Part shown: positions 45,485 to 54,101 of the stretch, in pieces
How positions within the stretch are numbered: the stretch's first letter is position 1
How the letters are laid out: every line of letters starts with the position of its first letter
NCBI RefSeq assembly: GCF_019222765.1
Contig: NZ_CP078145.1
Location: 4,402,001-4,466,000, forward strand
Source: Nocardia iowensis
GTDB taxonomy: Bacteria; Actinomycetota; Actinomycetes; Mycobacteriales; Mycobacteriaceae
DNA: 64,000 nt
Direction: 5' to 3'
Notes under the pieces: model-generated
Database searches by the model: none
What the model was told of the DNA's origin: nothing
Seen by the model: only the letters and a program-made list of their open reading frames with translations
Program-made: the position numbers and the translations under genes

Positions 45485-45946
45485 TCAGTCGGTGGCGCTC
45501 GCGTTACCGCACGACATTTCGGTGGCGATGTCGTGCGCGTCGAGCGCCGCCGAGGTCTTGGTCGCCAGCGACTCGGCCAACGCCATCTCCGGGCCCCGAG
45601 CGGGCTCGGGCCCGATTGTCGCGCAGCGGAATTGAGCCGACGCGACGGTGTTGTCCAGCGTGAAGATCACGTCCACCGCGATCTTGCTGTGCACCGCGAC
45701 GGTGATCGCCGCGATCGCCCGGCGTTCGATCACGTGCTTCAGGTGCACGGTGGCCAGTGCGAGATCGTGCACCTGTGGCGTGCTGATGCCGACGACGTTG
45801 CCGTACCGCCACCGGCGAATGGATGGACCGCCCGATTGCCCCGCTGCCTCGTGCACCGCGAGGATGAGCTCGCCGAGGGCCGAGGCCGGAACAGTCACCT
45901 CATAGATATGTCGCCGGTTCACGATGGGTGCCCACACTTTCCGCAT
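45485..45946 (-). CDS. Hypothetical protein next to the two-component cluster
   Basis: 153 residues from ATG 45946 (a GTG 7 codons upstream is possible). It reads as an alpha/beta fold: 'HIYEVTVPASALGELILAVHEAAGQ', 'DLALATVHLKHVIERRAIAAITVAVHSKIAVDVIFTLDNTVASAQFRCATIG', with two Cys. No family is recognised. It converges on the lipase gene and follows the LuxR-HTH gene on the same strand, 248 bp apart. Confidence 0.65.
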   Translation of the reverse strand: MRKVWAPIVNRRHIYEVTVPASALGELILAVHEAAGQSGGPSIRRWRYGNVVGISTPQVHDLALATVHLKHVIERRAIAAITVAVHSKIAVDVIFTLDNTVASAQFRCATIGPEPARGPEMALAESLATKTSAALDAHDIATEMSCGNASATD

Positions 45947-46194
45947 ACGGTCGCGATCCTGTCGCACCGGCGACCGAGTTCAGAGTCAAACAATGTCCGA
46001 GAAGATCGTGGGCGCAACCGATCTGCACGACGGCGGGTCTTCGCCGAATGCCCTGGCCGGTGTTTCGTCCGCGAATCCTGACGATGTCACGATTCCGCAA
46101 CGTTGTCTGTCGGTCGAATGTCCGACAAGGAAACGATGGGCACGCGGTCGGCACTCCGCCGCGGCGCAACGGTGGCGGGCAGCGTCGGGTACGA

Positions 46195-46476
46195 CTACAA
46201 CTCGTCCAGCACGATCAGGCCGTCTTGCAGAGCCCGAGCCACCAGCGCTGCCTTGGTGTTGGCCGCCCGCCCAGCCGCCGCGTACTTGCCGCGAATACGG
46301 GTGATGTGGGTGTTGACCGTACCGATAGACAGGTAAAGCTGTTTTCCGACTTGGGTTTTCGAATCACACTTGACCCAGGCGACGAGCACTTCGCGCTCGC
46401 GCGCGGACAAGTGCGGGTCTTGCCACAATCCCATCCGGTTCGGTCGTGATCGGGGGTCCGGAACGATGGAGGTCAT
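46195..46476 (-). CDS. Stand-alone LuxR-type HTH protein
   Basis: 93 residues consisting of a GerE/LuxR HTH: 'LSAREREVLVAWVKCDSKTQVGKQLYLSIGTVNTHITRIRGKYAAAGRAANTKAALVARALQDGLI'. It has no receiver domain, so it cannot be phosphorylated in the usual way. ATG 46476 is preferred over 46494. It lies 126 bp beyond the kinase-like gene on the same strand and may share targets with the response regulator at 48860-49555. Confidence 0.85.
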   Translation of the reverse strand: MTSIVPDPRSRPNRMGLWQDPHLSAREREVLVAWVKCDSKTQVGKQLYLSIGTVNTHITRIRGKYAAAGRAANTKAALVARALQDGLIVLDEL

Positions 46477-46602
46477 CAGAGTTTCCCGCTTCATGCAGTG
46501 TCATCCGGTTCCGGTACCACACCTCCCCGAAGGTTGCGGACCAATAACCGACGTGCCTAATGAATATATGAGCCGTTGTCGCCCATGGGAATTCCCCAAC
46601 TC

Positions 46603-47679
46603 TCAGCCCGCAGGTCTTGGGTCTTGCTTAGCTTCGCGAAGTGGTTGTCGGCGGTCCAGGTCGGATCGCACCGAACCGGTCGACTCGACCTCGATCCGCA
46701 GTTCACCGTTGTCGCGCAACAGGATCGACGCCAGCGTGGTGCGCCCCGGAGGCAGGACGCGGGCGGTGACCGTGCCGCCATCGGCATAGTCGAGCGCGTC
46801 CCGCAAGACGGTGCGCACGAGTTGCCGAAGGTCGGTGTCGACGTCGTCGAGGCCGCCGCTGTCATCGAGTACCACGGTCACGCCGCGTTGTCGCGCACTG
46901 CGCGCCGCCGCGCCGACCGAGGCGTCGATCATGACACCGCCGAGAATATCGTCGCGAAGTTCCGCCTCGACGAGTCGGCACTCGGCCTGTTCGTGCGTGG
47001 TGAGCGGGCGGCCCGAGGCGATGATCTCCAGCAGCGGGCGCGCGGCGCTGTCCAGCCGGGCGACGCGCTCGTCTCGCTCCTGCTGCGCGGCCTGCGCCGC
47101 GGCCTCGGCGGCGGCTCGTTCGGTATCTTGTTGCCGCAGCGCGAGAATCGAATGCGCCATCGGGCGGACCACCCTGGCGAAGAACGTCGCCATCAGCAAC
47201 GGCGTGAGGTTGATGAACGAGAACCCCACCCCGGTGAGCAATCCCTGACCGGTGCCCGCGGTCCACCACGCACAGACCGCGATCTGCGCGAGCAAGCCTG
47301 CCCACGCCCACAGTGCGGCCCCGCGCACGCACAGGAAGTTCAGGTACGCGGAGCAGGCCCCGAGAAACCAGATCTGGGTGGAGTTGGCCATCGGGACCGG
47401 CAACTGCCAGATGGCCAGCGCGCTCGCGAGCGGAGCCGCCGCCGCGGTGGGCATCGCGAAACGGGCGGGCAGCGGATCGCCGGGCGCGAGCAGCATGCTC
47501 AGGCCGGCACCGAGGATGAGAACCGCGGCCAAAACGGTGCACCGGATGTCGCGGATCCCGTCGTCGGCGGCCAACGCCATGGAGCAGATCGCGACGGCGA
47601 AGAGCCCGGTCAGCAGCCACGCGGTCGGCGTCCGCATGCCGAGAATGTCACGAACATCGTCTCGGACGGTCGTGGTCAT
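46603..47679 (-). CDS. Membrane kinase-like protein lacking the phosphoacceptor His
   Basis: 358 residues. About six TM segments (such as TAWLLTGLFAVAICSMALA and GLLTGVGFSFINLTPLLMATFF) precede a coiled region 'RQQDTERAAAEAAAQAAQQERDERVARLDSAARPLLEII'. The partner kinase at this position has FDALAHDWVIATLLEA; here LDSAARPLLEI has no His. The C-terminal domain is only vaguely ATPase-like (LRDALDYADGGTVTARVLPPG) and lacks a clear G box. It overlaps the preceding kinase gene by ATGA. Likely a pseudokinase or sensory partner. Confidence 0.8.
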   Translation of the reverse strand: MTTTVRDDVRDILGMRTPTAWLLTGLFAVAICSMALAADDGIRDIRCTVLAAVLILGAGLSMLLAPGDPLPARFAMPTAAAAPLASALAIWQLPVPMANSTQIWFLGACSAYLNFLCVRGAALWAWAGLLAQIAVCAWWTAGTGQGLLTGVGFSFINLTPLLMATFFARVVRPMAHSILALRQQDTERAAAEAAAQAAQQERDERVARLDSAARPLLEIIASGRPLTTHEQAECRLVEAELRDDILGGVMIDASVGAAARSARQRGVTVVLDDSGGLDDVDTDLRQLVRTVLRDALDYADGGTVTARVLPPGRTTLASILLRDNGELRIEVESTGSVRSDLDRRQPLREAKQDPRPAG

Positions 47680-48863
47680 CGCGCCACCCATCCGGTGCTG
47701 ATCCGGCAGCCGCGCCCCGGCGCGGTATCGATGTCGGACCAGCCGCCGGGAAGTTCGGCGAGGCGGTCGGTGATGCTGGCGCGCAACCCGAGTCGGTCCG
47801 GCGGGACGGTCGTGGGATCGAAACCGACACCGTCGTCCACGACGTCGACGCGCACGGACGCGGCATCGGCGGTCACCAATACCTCGCAGTCTGCCTCGCG
47901 TCCCCGGGAACCGGCGTGCCGCTGCCAATTACGCAGCGCCTCGCCCACGGCTGCGGCCAGCGCCGCCGCGACATCGCTTGGCACCGCCAGCGCGACACCC
48001 GCGGCACCGGCGGCCCGCAGCCGCACCGTGTCGTCGACCTCGGCCGCCGCCGCGCGGATGCTGGAGACCACCTGATCGAGGTCGAGGTTGTCCTGCACGG
48101 GCAGCCCGGAGCGCAGCCGTTCGAGGTCGCGCAGCGTGCTGTCCGCGTGGTGGGTCAGCACGGGGGAGTTGGGCGCACGCGACGCCTCGAGCAAAGTCGC
48201 GATGACCCAGTCGTGCGCGAGGGCGTCGAAGCGTCGCCGCTCGAATCGGCGCGCCTCCGCGGCGGCCGCGGTGGTGGCCTTCGCGCGCACCGCGGAGGAG
48301 GTCTGATCCAGCGTCCGCCCGACCCGGACCAGCACGACGCAAGCCGCGCAGGGCAGCGCCGAATAGGCCACGGCGAACAGCAATTCCGGCAGCAGCGGAT
48401 TATGGGCGTCCGGGCCTCTGGCATACGCCGCGTTGAGCTGACTGAGCGCCGCGGAGACGGCGAGGTAGCCGAATGGCATGCGGCGCCAGAAGACACACAG
48501 GGAAAGCGCGGGTAGCCCTGGAATCCACGTGGTCCACAAGGATTCCTCGGGGGTCACCGTGGCGCCGGTACGCACGACGAGCCAACTGGTCGCCGCGAGC
48601 AGGTAGCCGAGCGCGAACGCGAGGACTGCGTAGCGCACCAGGTCGAAGCGCCAGCGCACGGCCGCGCCGATGATGAACACGGTGGGCCCGTAGACCAGAA
48701 CGAGCGCGACCGGTGTCCACCACGGTGCGGCCAGCGCGGACTGGGCCAGGGCGATCGGCACGGTGAGGGCCGCATAGAACAGGCCACCGGATCCGACGAA
48801 AAGGCAAGCGCCACGGACGAGGCGGGATTCGGCGCTGCGCGGTGGCGCGGCCGTTTCGATCAT
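47676..48863 (-). CDS. Sensor histidine kinase (HisKA_3/NarX type)
   Basis: 395 residues. Six or so TM segments occupy residues ~15-200, then 'RRFERRRFDALAHDWVIATLLEASR' with the dimerisation-phosphoacceptor His-Asp, and an HATPase domain with N-box-like 'AAVGEALRNWQRHAGSRG', G1 'VVDDGVGFDPTT' and 'GLRASITDRLAELPGGWSDIDTAPGRGCRI'. The ATG at 48863 overlaps the response-regulator stop by ATGA. The signal is unknown. Confidence 0.9.
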   Translation of the reverse strand: MIETAAPPRSAESRLVRGACLFVGSGGLFYAALTVPIALAQSALAAPWWTPVALVLVYGPTVFIIGAAVRWRFDLVRYAVLAFALGYLLAATSWLVVRTGATVTPEESLWTTWIPGLPALSLCVFWRRMPFGYLAVSAALSQLNAAYARGPDAHNPLLPELLFAVAYSALPCAACVVLVRVGRTLDQTSSAVRAKATTAAAAEARRFERRRFDALAHDWVIATLLEASRAPNSPVLTHHADSTLRDLERLRSGLPVQDNLDLDQVVSSIRAAAAEVDDTVRLRAAGAAGVALAVPSDVAAALAAAVGEALRNWQRHAGSRGREADCEVLVTADAASVRVDVVDDGVGFDPTTVPPDRLGLRASITDRLAELPGGWSDIDTAPGRGCRISTGWVAR

Positions 48864-49555
48864 CGGGGCCGGGGATCGCCGCCGAGGAAACCGTCCCGTT
48901 TCGCCTCCCGGTAGAGGTCCACCCGCGACCGGACCGGACGGCCTGCCTCGGCGTACCGGCGGCGGATCCGGCTCAGATAGTCGTTGACCGTGTGTTCGGA
49001 AAGGCCGAGCTTGTGTGCGACGGAGGCGGCGGTCTCGCCATTCGCGTAGTGCTCCAACACGTCTCGTTGCCGGGGTGGCAGATCGATGTTGGTCAGCGCC
49101 GGATCGCTGTCGATGGCCGAGGCCCATGCCATCGTCGCGACCTGTCTGCCGGAGGCGGCCGCGCGGATCATCGCGGTGGTGCGTTCGGCCGGATCGCTTT
49201 TCAGCGCGACGCCGAGTACGCCCGCGCGTGCCGCGGAGCGGATCAGGTCGCGCCAATCGCCGGTGGTGTAGACCAGGCACGGAATGTCGAGGCTGTGCAG
49301 CAGTTCGACATTCGCACGTGGGCTGGAACCGTCGGGCAGCCGCAGATCGAGGACGGCCAGATCCAATTCCGTTGTCCGGTCCAGCAGCGCGGGGACGGTC
49401 GGCGCGATCGCGACGACGGTCAGATCGGGCTGGTCGGACAGGATCGCGGCCAGACCGACCGCGACGGCTTGGTGGTCTTCGACGATGCCGATTCGGCGCA
49501 CCGTTCCTGGCGTCGCATAGTCGCCGGGCAGATCGGTGACGGCGACTCCCGCCAT
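48860..49555 (-). CDS. LuxR/NarL-type response regulator
   Basis: 231 residues from ATG 49555 (in-frame ATG 49579 and 49615 are alternatives; no ribosome site decides). Receiver: acidic pair in RRIGIVEDHQAVAVGLA, phospho-Asp in LAVLDLRLPDG, Lys in GVALKSDP. Output HTH: 'LPPRQRDVLEHYANGETAASVAHKLGLSEHTVNDYLSRIRRRY'. It heads the operon RR, kinase, kinase-like. Confidence 0.92.
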   Translation of the reverse strand: MAGVAVTDLPGDYATPGTVRRIGIVEDHQAVAVGLAAILSDQPDLTVVAIAPTVPALLDRTTELDLAVLDLRLPDGSSPRANVELLHSLDIPCLVYTTGDWRDLIRSAARAGVLGVALKSDPAERTTAMIRAAASGRQVATMAWASAIDSDPALTNIDLPPRQRDVLEHYANGETAASVAHKLGLSEHTVNDYLSRIRRRYAEAGRPVRSRVDLYREAKRDGFLGGDPRPR

Positions 49556-50167
49556 TGTGAGCAGCCGGCGGATCACCATGAATGGAATTAAATCACTCGA
49601 TAACCGGCGTGCCAAGGGAACCTGTTCTGATATTCGGAGGTAACACCGTGCATCATCGGAGCGAATGGTGATCGAAGGGGTCGGACGAGATTGTCACCTT
49701 ACGTCGTAAGCTGATTTCGACCGGTCGGTTCGATAATTCGGCGGTCGAATCCGCTTGCGGCAGTGGGGATCAGGATTGGTTCCTCGAGGATGGCGGTAGC
49801 CGTATTCTGTGTGCGCGGATCTCTGTAGGTAATTGCGCATATGTGCGTGGAATGCGCTCGATGTCGTCGTTATCGAGCCGGTTGGGGTATTGCGTGATAT
49901 TTCCTCAAATTACCCGTTTTTACAGTCGGCGCTCGTCGATCGAGGCCGCTTCAGTGGCGGGTCGATCGGGATCACGCGGGCCACGCCGGGGCCGGTACCG
50001 GGATGTCGAGTGTTCGGTGGACAGACATCGGCGACCGGCGCCACGAAACTCAATAGGTGCGGCCGCAGGACTCCGGGTGCGCGTCGGATCACCACACCCG
50101 GACAACTGAAGAGATTGCTGGACAACAAGTTCGAGATCGTGCAGACCGAATCAGGGGCATTTGAGTG
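49556..50167. other. 612-bp intergenic region, lower G+C
   Basis: A frame at 49833-50168 ends in a TGATG overlap with the next gene, but its composition is poor and it is not accepted. A perfect inverted repeat CTTACG-T-CGTAAG at 49698-49710 may be an operator for the divergent response-regulator operon. A very short frame with a strong ribosome site (GGAGGT near 49639, GTG 49651) is noted without interpretation. Confidence 0.45.
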
Positions 50168-50722
50168 ATGAGCATCTTCACAGAGTGGCAGCGGCCGAGC
50201 GCGAAGTCTGAACGGGTCACCTTGGCGGACCCGCACGACGAAGGCAACCCCAAACAGCGGGCCTTCCTCGGGCTCGACCGAGCCGGGCTCAGTCTGTTGA
50301 TCTACGGCCCCGGCGACATTCTGCGTTGTTTCGCCGCCCTCGGTGCGGCGGCACCGGTTTTCCGCTCGGCCGAGTTACGGGCGGAGTCGCCGTATCTGGG
50401 CCGGTTCCCCGGCAAGAGTGACATCACGTGGATGGCATTGAACGGCCCGGCGGGTTCCGCGATCTCCGTGCAGTGTTATCCGCAGTGCGACATCGACTTC
50501 GTCACCAGGCAGATCGCGGTGCGGGTGAGCGGACCGAGCGGTGTGCTTGCGCCGCCTTGGCAGTTCGGCATCGGGACAGTGGGCGCGCGGGTGCCCGCCG
50601 GGTTCGCGGATATCTTCGGCCCTGCCGATGCGGTGCCCCTCGGCGCCCTCCCCGGTCTGGCGGCGCTACCCGTTTCGGTGGCACGACCGCAGACTGCTTC
50701 CGGACGTCAGGTCGTGCGATAG
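50168..50722 (+). CDS. Hypothetical protein
   Basis: 184 residues from ATG 50168. It reads 'RAFLGLDRAGLSLLIYGPGDILRCFAALGAAAPVFRSAELRAESPYLGRFPGKSDITWMALNGPAGSAISVQCYPQCDIDFVTR', a plausible mixed alpha/beta fold with three Cys. No domain is recognised. Its last 16 bases overlap the convergent PucR-like gene. Confidence 0.65.
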   Translation: MSIFTEWQRPSAKSERVTLADPHDEGNPKQRAFLGLDRAGLSLLIYGPGDILRCFAALGAAAPVFRSAELRAESPYLGRFPGKSDITWMALNGPAGSAISVQCYPQCDIDFVTRQIAVRVSGPSGVLAPPWQFGIGTVGARVPAGFADIFGPADAVPLGALPGLAALPVSVARPQTASGRQVVR

Positions 50723-51927
50723 CTGCGCGCGACGAGGGCCGAGCGCAGGTACCAGAGGCCGGAAGGCTGGGACGGGTCGAAGCCGGTGAGCTGGCCGATG
50801 CGCTTGAGGCGATAGTCGACGGTGTTGGTGTGCACGTGCAGGACTCGGGCGGTGCGCTGGCGGTTGAGGTTGTTGCCGATGTGGCGTTGCAGGGTTTCCA
50901 GCAGTTCCGGGTGCTCGTCGAGGGGGTCGAGCAGCTGACCGAGGTATTCGCGGCCGGGGCCGGGGCGGGTGAGCTGATATTCGAGCGCGAGTTCGTCGAA
51001 GCGGTACAGGCCGGCCACCGCCTCCAGGCGCTGCACCATATCGAGCAGTTCGTGGGCTTGGTCGGCGGCATTGGGGATCTGTTCGGGGGTGGCCTCGACC
51101 ATGGTCGCGGTGATGCCGACCTGCGCGGCATGCGAGAGCTGGTTGACCAAGGTTTCGAGGCCCGCGTTGTCGAACTTGGTGGACGGGATCAGAACCGTGC
51201 CGCCGTCGACGCTGAGCAGTGACAGGGCGCTGTCACCGCAACGCGTCGCGAGTTCGGCCTGCACCCGTCTCAGCTTGCGACGCGCGACGACCTGGCTGTC
51301 GAGCATCGGGTTGTGTTCCTCCCGATGTGGCGGGATCGCCACGGCGAGAACGGCATACGCCGCCGCGATGGCGATGCCGCACTCGCGCGCCATGGTGGAG
51401 GTGCTGTGCCCGCCGAGCAACGCGGAGGTCAGCGTGTGCACGGCCGTGTGGTGTTCACTGACCACCGCGCGCAGTTCCCTGATGTAGGCGACGGAGGTCG
51501 CCGAGCTGATCATGTCCAGCATTTCCAGCACCATCTTGGCGCCGTCGACCAGGCTGTCGTAATCCTTGATCGAGGCGTCGGAGATCACCAGATCCAGCCC
51601 CATTTTGAAGCCCTCGTGGATGGAGTGGTGAATCGTGTCGATCGGCACGCCCTCGCGCGCCCAACCCGCGGCGGCGTCCTGGAGGCGCTGCAGCTTCTCC
51701 GGGATGTTCTGGCCGTCGAGCATGCTCACCGCGAACTCGAGGCACACCCGGGTGATGGTGGTGACGTCGCCGGAGATCGCGTCGGCGGGCAATGTGCCAC
51801 AGGGGATGATGTTTTCGACGAAGTGCCCGACCATCTGCCGGGATAGCGCACGGACGTCCTTGAGCGGGGACGACATCGGTTTGCCTGCGAGAGTCAGGCT
51901 TTGCCGTGCCGAGTTGTCGATCGACAT
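50707..51927 (-). CDS. PucR-like transcriptional regulator with C-terminal HTH
   Basis: 406 residues from ATG 51927 with AAGGAG upstream. It shares the family layout: 'AAGWAREGVPIDTIHHSIHEGFKMGLDL', 'VVARRKLRRVQAELATRCGDSALSLLS', and the HTH 'HIGNNLNRQRTARVLHVHTNTVDYRLKRIGQLTGFD'. It diverges from a small secreted protein gene at 52176 across a 248-bp gap containing a 14-bp palindrome, so autoregulation or control of that gene is possible. Confidence 0.92.
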   Translation of the reverse strand: MSIDNSARQSLTLAGKPMSSPLKDVRALSRQMVGHFVENIIPCGTLPADAISGDVTTITRVCLEFAVSMLDGQNIPEKLQRLQDAAAGWAREGVPIDTIHHSIHEGFKMGLDLVISDASIKDYDSLVDGAKMVLEMLDMISSATSVAYIRELRAVVSEHHTAVHTLTSALLGGHSTSTMARECGIAIAAAYAVLAVAIPPHREEHNPMLDSQVVARRKLRRVQAELATRCGDSALSLLSVDGGTVLIPSTKFDNAGLETLVNQLSHAAQVGITATMVEATPEQIPNAADQAHELLDMVQRLEAVAGLYRFDELALEYQLTRPGPGREYLGQLLDPLDEHPELLETLQRHIGNNLNRQRTARVLHVHTNTVDYRLKRIGQLTGFDPSQPSGLWYLRSALVARSYRTT

Positions 51928-52047
51928 TGACGACTCCTTCCGCCCCCGGGATCTAGCTGTGCGGCGCATTCACACTAATCGTTTCTTCCTGGTAACGGAA
52001 CGATTTGGGCGGTTCTGTGCAGCGTCAGAGACTGGTCGGTTGGCGGT

Positions 52048-52061
52048 TGTGACCGGTCACA
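52048..52061. promoter_or_regulatory. 14-bp palindrome in the PucR/secreted-protein divergent region
   Basis: TGTGACCGGTCACA is a perfect palindrome. The half-sites equal those of CRP-family regulators, but the 4-nt spacing is two shorter than the usual 6, so another regulator is more likely. It is 121 bp before the PucR start and 115 bp before the secreted-protein start. Confidence 0.45.
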
Positions 52062-52175
52062 GCGGCGAGCCGCGGCTGACAATTGGTCGCTTGATTTGTT
52101 GAAACCTGGTCGGACTGTTATGAATTGACCGTTGTATCCAACATTGGGTCGGGGAGTTCGAAAAGGAGGGGGTTC

Positions 52176-52631
52176 GTGGCGTTTCGCCATACCACCGTGA
52201 AGTTTCGTCGTCTGTTGATCGCGGCCGCGTTGCCGGTCGCGGTTGCCGTGGCGTCCGTCGGCGTTGCTCAGGCTGATCCGGGTGTGCCCGGTAGTCAGTC
52301 GGTCGCCGTCGCAGCGGTGGAAAACAGCGCGGCAGCGCCGGTCGCTGAGCCGGTCGCGCAGGTCGTGCCGGTTTCGCAAGAGGCCGGTCTGCCGCTGGAG
52401 TCGATCAAGAACGACGAGATCAAGAACGAGGATCCGCTGGCCAACGGCATTGTCGGCGGCGCGCTCGCCGGTGCCACCGGCTCGGCGATCATCGGCTGCA
52501 TTGCCACGATTTACGTGCTGTGCATCCCGGGTGCCGTGAACGGCGCCATCTGGGGCACCGTGCTCGGTGCGGTGGTCGGTGCCCTCGTCGGCATCATCGC
52601 GCCGAACTCGGTTCCGCGCATCCTGCCGTAA
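52176..52631 (+). CDS. Small secreted protein with glycine-zipper-like C-terminus
   Basis: 151 residues from GTG 52176 with AAAGGAGGG upstream. The signal peptide (RRLLIAAALPVAVAVASVGVAQA) is followed by an Ala/Val/Pro-rich region. The C-terminus 'GIVGGALAGATGSAIIGCIATIYVLCIPGAVNGAIWGTVLGAVVGALVGIIAP' is a pair of Gly/Ala-rich hydrophobic helices. Such proteins may associate with membranes or oligomerise; function is unknown. They are common in Nocardia. Confidence 0.85.
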   Translation: MAFRHTTVKFRRLLIAAALPVAVAVASVGVAQADPGVPGSQSVAVAAVENSAAAPVAEPVAQVVPVSQEAGLPLESIKNDEIKNEDPLANGIVGGALAGATGSAIIGCIATIYVLCIPGAVNGAIWGTVLGAVVGALVGIIAPNSVPRILP

Positions 52632-52644
52632 GGCCGGTGCCAGC

Positions 52645-52681
52645 CGTGCCCGCACACCTTTCCGGTGTGTGGGCACGTTTT
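52645..52681 (+). terminator. Intrinsic terminator after the secreted protein gene
   Basis: Arms CGTGCCCGCACACC and GGTGTGTGGGCACG pair with a single G-U, loop TTTCC, followed by TTTT. This is the most classical terminator in the window. Confidence 0.85.
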
Positions 52682-52700
52682 GCGTTGTGGCCCAAAACGA

Positions 52701-53576
52701 TTACGCCAGCACCGCGATGTCGAGCGCGCGCAGGCGAGCGGGATCGGCGATCACCTGGTAGCCCGCGATCCGGTCGGCGCGCACTGTCACGGTAAGAGCG
52801 AGCAACAGTTTGCCGCGCGGCGCGACCAGGATGCCGACCGCACCGTTGACCACGGCCAGCGTGGCCACCCGCGAACGACGTTGCAGCAGTACAGTTTCCT
52901 CGGCCACCGCCCGCGCACCGCGGACCACCGCCGCCATGCCCGCTGGCAGCGCTGCCGGGTCGGCGACGCGGACCACATCGGGGGCGAGCACGGCGAGCAG
53001 GGCGTCGAGGTCACCGCCGCGGGCAGCGGTCAAGAACGCCTCGACCACATGCCGTTGTTCGGCGAGTTCGGTTGCCGTCGCTGTCGATTCACCCTGTGCG
53101 CGCTGCCGTGCCCGACTGGCGAGCTTCTTCGTGGTTGCCGTCGTCCGCCCGACGATCGGTGCGATCTGGTCGAACGGCACCGCGAACAGATCGTGCAGCA
53201 CGAACGCCACCCGCTCGTCGGGGCCGAGCGTGTCCAGCACCACCAGCAGCGCGCGGCCGACCGAATCGATCAGCATCGCTTCGTGTTCCGGGTCGCTGTC
53301 GTAGGCGGCGTCGCCGAGTTCGGCGAGCAGATCGATGGGGTCTTCGCGGCGGGCGGCCCGCGAGCGCAACATGTCGAGGCAGATCCGCGAGACCACCGTG
53401 GTCAGCCAGCCGACCAGGTTCTCGACGTCACCGGTGTCGTGGCGGGCCAGGCGCAGCCACGCCTCCTGGACGGCGTCGTCGGCTTCGCTGACCGAACCGA
53501 GCATGCGATACGCGACCGCCCGCAAGTGGCCGCGATGCGTCTCGAACCGCCGCGCCAGCATGTCTTCGGCCCGCAT
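52701..53576 (-). CDS. ECF41-like RNA polymerase sigma factor with SnoaL-like C-terminus
   Basis: 291 residues. Region 2 is 'HLRAVAYRMLGSVSEADDAVQEAWLRLAR', region 4 'TLGPDERVAFVLHDLFAVPFDQIAPIVGRTTATTKKLASRARQR', and the last ~110 residues form a SnoaL-like domain ('VVEAFLTAARGGDLDALLAVLAPDVV'), which in ECF41 factors controls activity in place of an anti-sigma. ECF41 genes usually lie beside a target oxidoreductase, CMD or DoxX gene; here a DoxX gene diverges at 53712. Confidence 0.93.
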   Translation of the reverse strand: MRAEDMLARRFETHRGHLRAVAYRMLGSVSEADDAVQEAWLRLARHDTGDVENLVGWLTTVVSRICLDMLRSRAARREDPIDLLAELGDAAYDSDPEHEAMLIDSVGRALLVVLDTLGPDERVAFVLHDLFAVPFDQIAPIVGRTTATTKKLASRARQRAQGESTATATELAEQRHVVEAFLTAARGGDLDALLAVLAPDVVRVADPAALPAGMAAVVRGARAVAEETVLLQRRSRVATLAVVNGAVGILVAPRGKLLLALTVTVRADRIAGYQVIADPARLRALDIAVLA

Positions 53577-53711
53577 CGGTCACCTTTCCGTTCCGCCATC
53601 CGTCACACGTTCGACAGATCCGCCCGCGCCCGGCTCGGCGAGGTGCGGCGTCGCCCGGCGCCACACCACGATCGCAGGCCGGTCGCAGCACGAACCAGGA
53701 GGGTATTACCT

Positions 53712-54059
53712 ATGTCCACCGCCTACGTCATCGTCACCATCGTTGCCGCGGCCGCCATGCTGATCGCGTCCGGTGTCGATGTCTTCCGCGCCCAGTGGGT
53801 GCGCGACAACATGAAGCGCTACGGCCTGCCCGAGTGGACGCTGTACCCGCTGGCCGTGATCAAGGCGGCTGGGGCGCTGGGCCTGCTCGTCGGGCTCGCC
53901 ATCCCCGCGCTCGGCTTGGCCGCCGCCATCTGCCTGGTCCTGTACTTCATCGGCGCGATCATCACCATTGTCCGTGCCCGCGGCTACGGCGACCTCGTCT
54001 ATCCGACGCCGTACCTGGTCCTGGCCGCCGCGTCGCTCGGCTTGTTCGTCGCCTCGTGA
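53712..54059 (+). CDS. DoxX-family membrane protein
   Basis: 115 residues with four TM segments; 'SGVDVFRAQWVRDNMKRYGLPEWTLYPLAVIKAAGALGLLVGLAIPALGLAAAICLVLYFIGAIITIVRARGY' is DoxX-like. AGGAGG precedes the ATG. Its divergence from the ECF41-like sigma gene makes it the likely direct target; CGTCACA at 53601-53607 resembles the -35 of ECF41 promoters, but a matching -10 was not clear. Confidence 0.9.
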   Translation: MSTAYVIVTIVAAAAMLIASGVDVFRAQWVRDNMKRYGLPEWTLYPLAVIKAAGALGLLVGLAIPALGLAAAICLVLYFIGAIITIVRARGYGDLVYPTPYLVLAAASLGLFVAS

Positions 54060-54101
54060 GCACGACCGATCAGTCGGCGCACTGTCGGAAGGGGCCGCCC
54101 G

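Noticed and set aside
49833..50168. 111-codon plus-strand frame ending in a TGATG overlap with the next gene
   Set aside because: The overlap is suggestive, but there is no ribosome site, the composition is poor and no domain is seen; kept only as a note.
52048..52061. CRP/GlxR site
   Set aside because: Half-sites match, but the spacer is 4 instead of 6 bases, so it is reported only as a palindrome.
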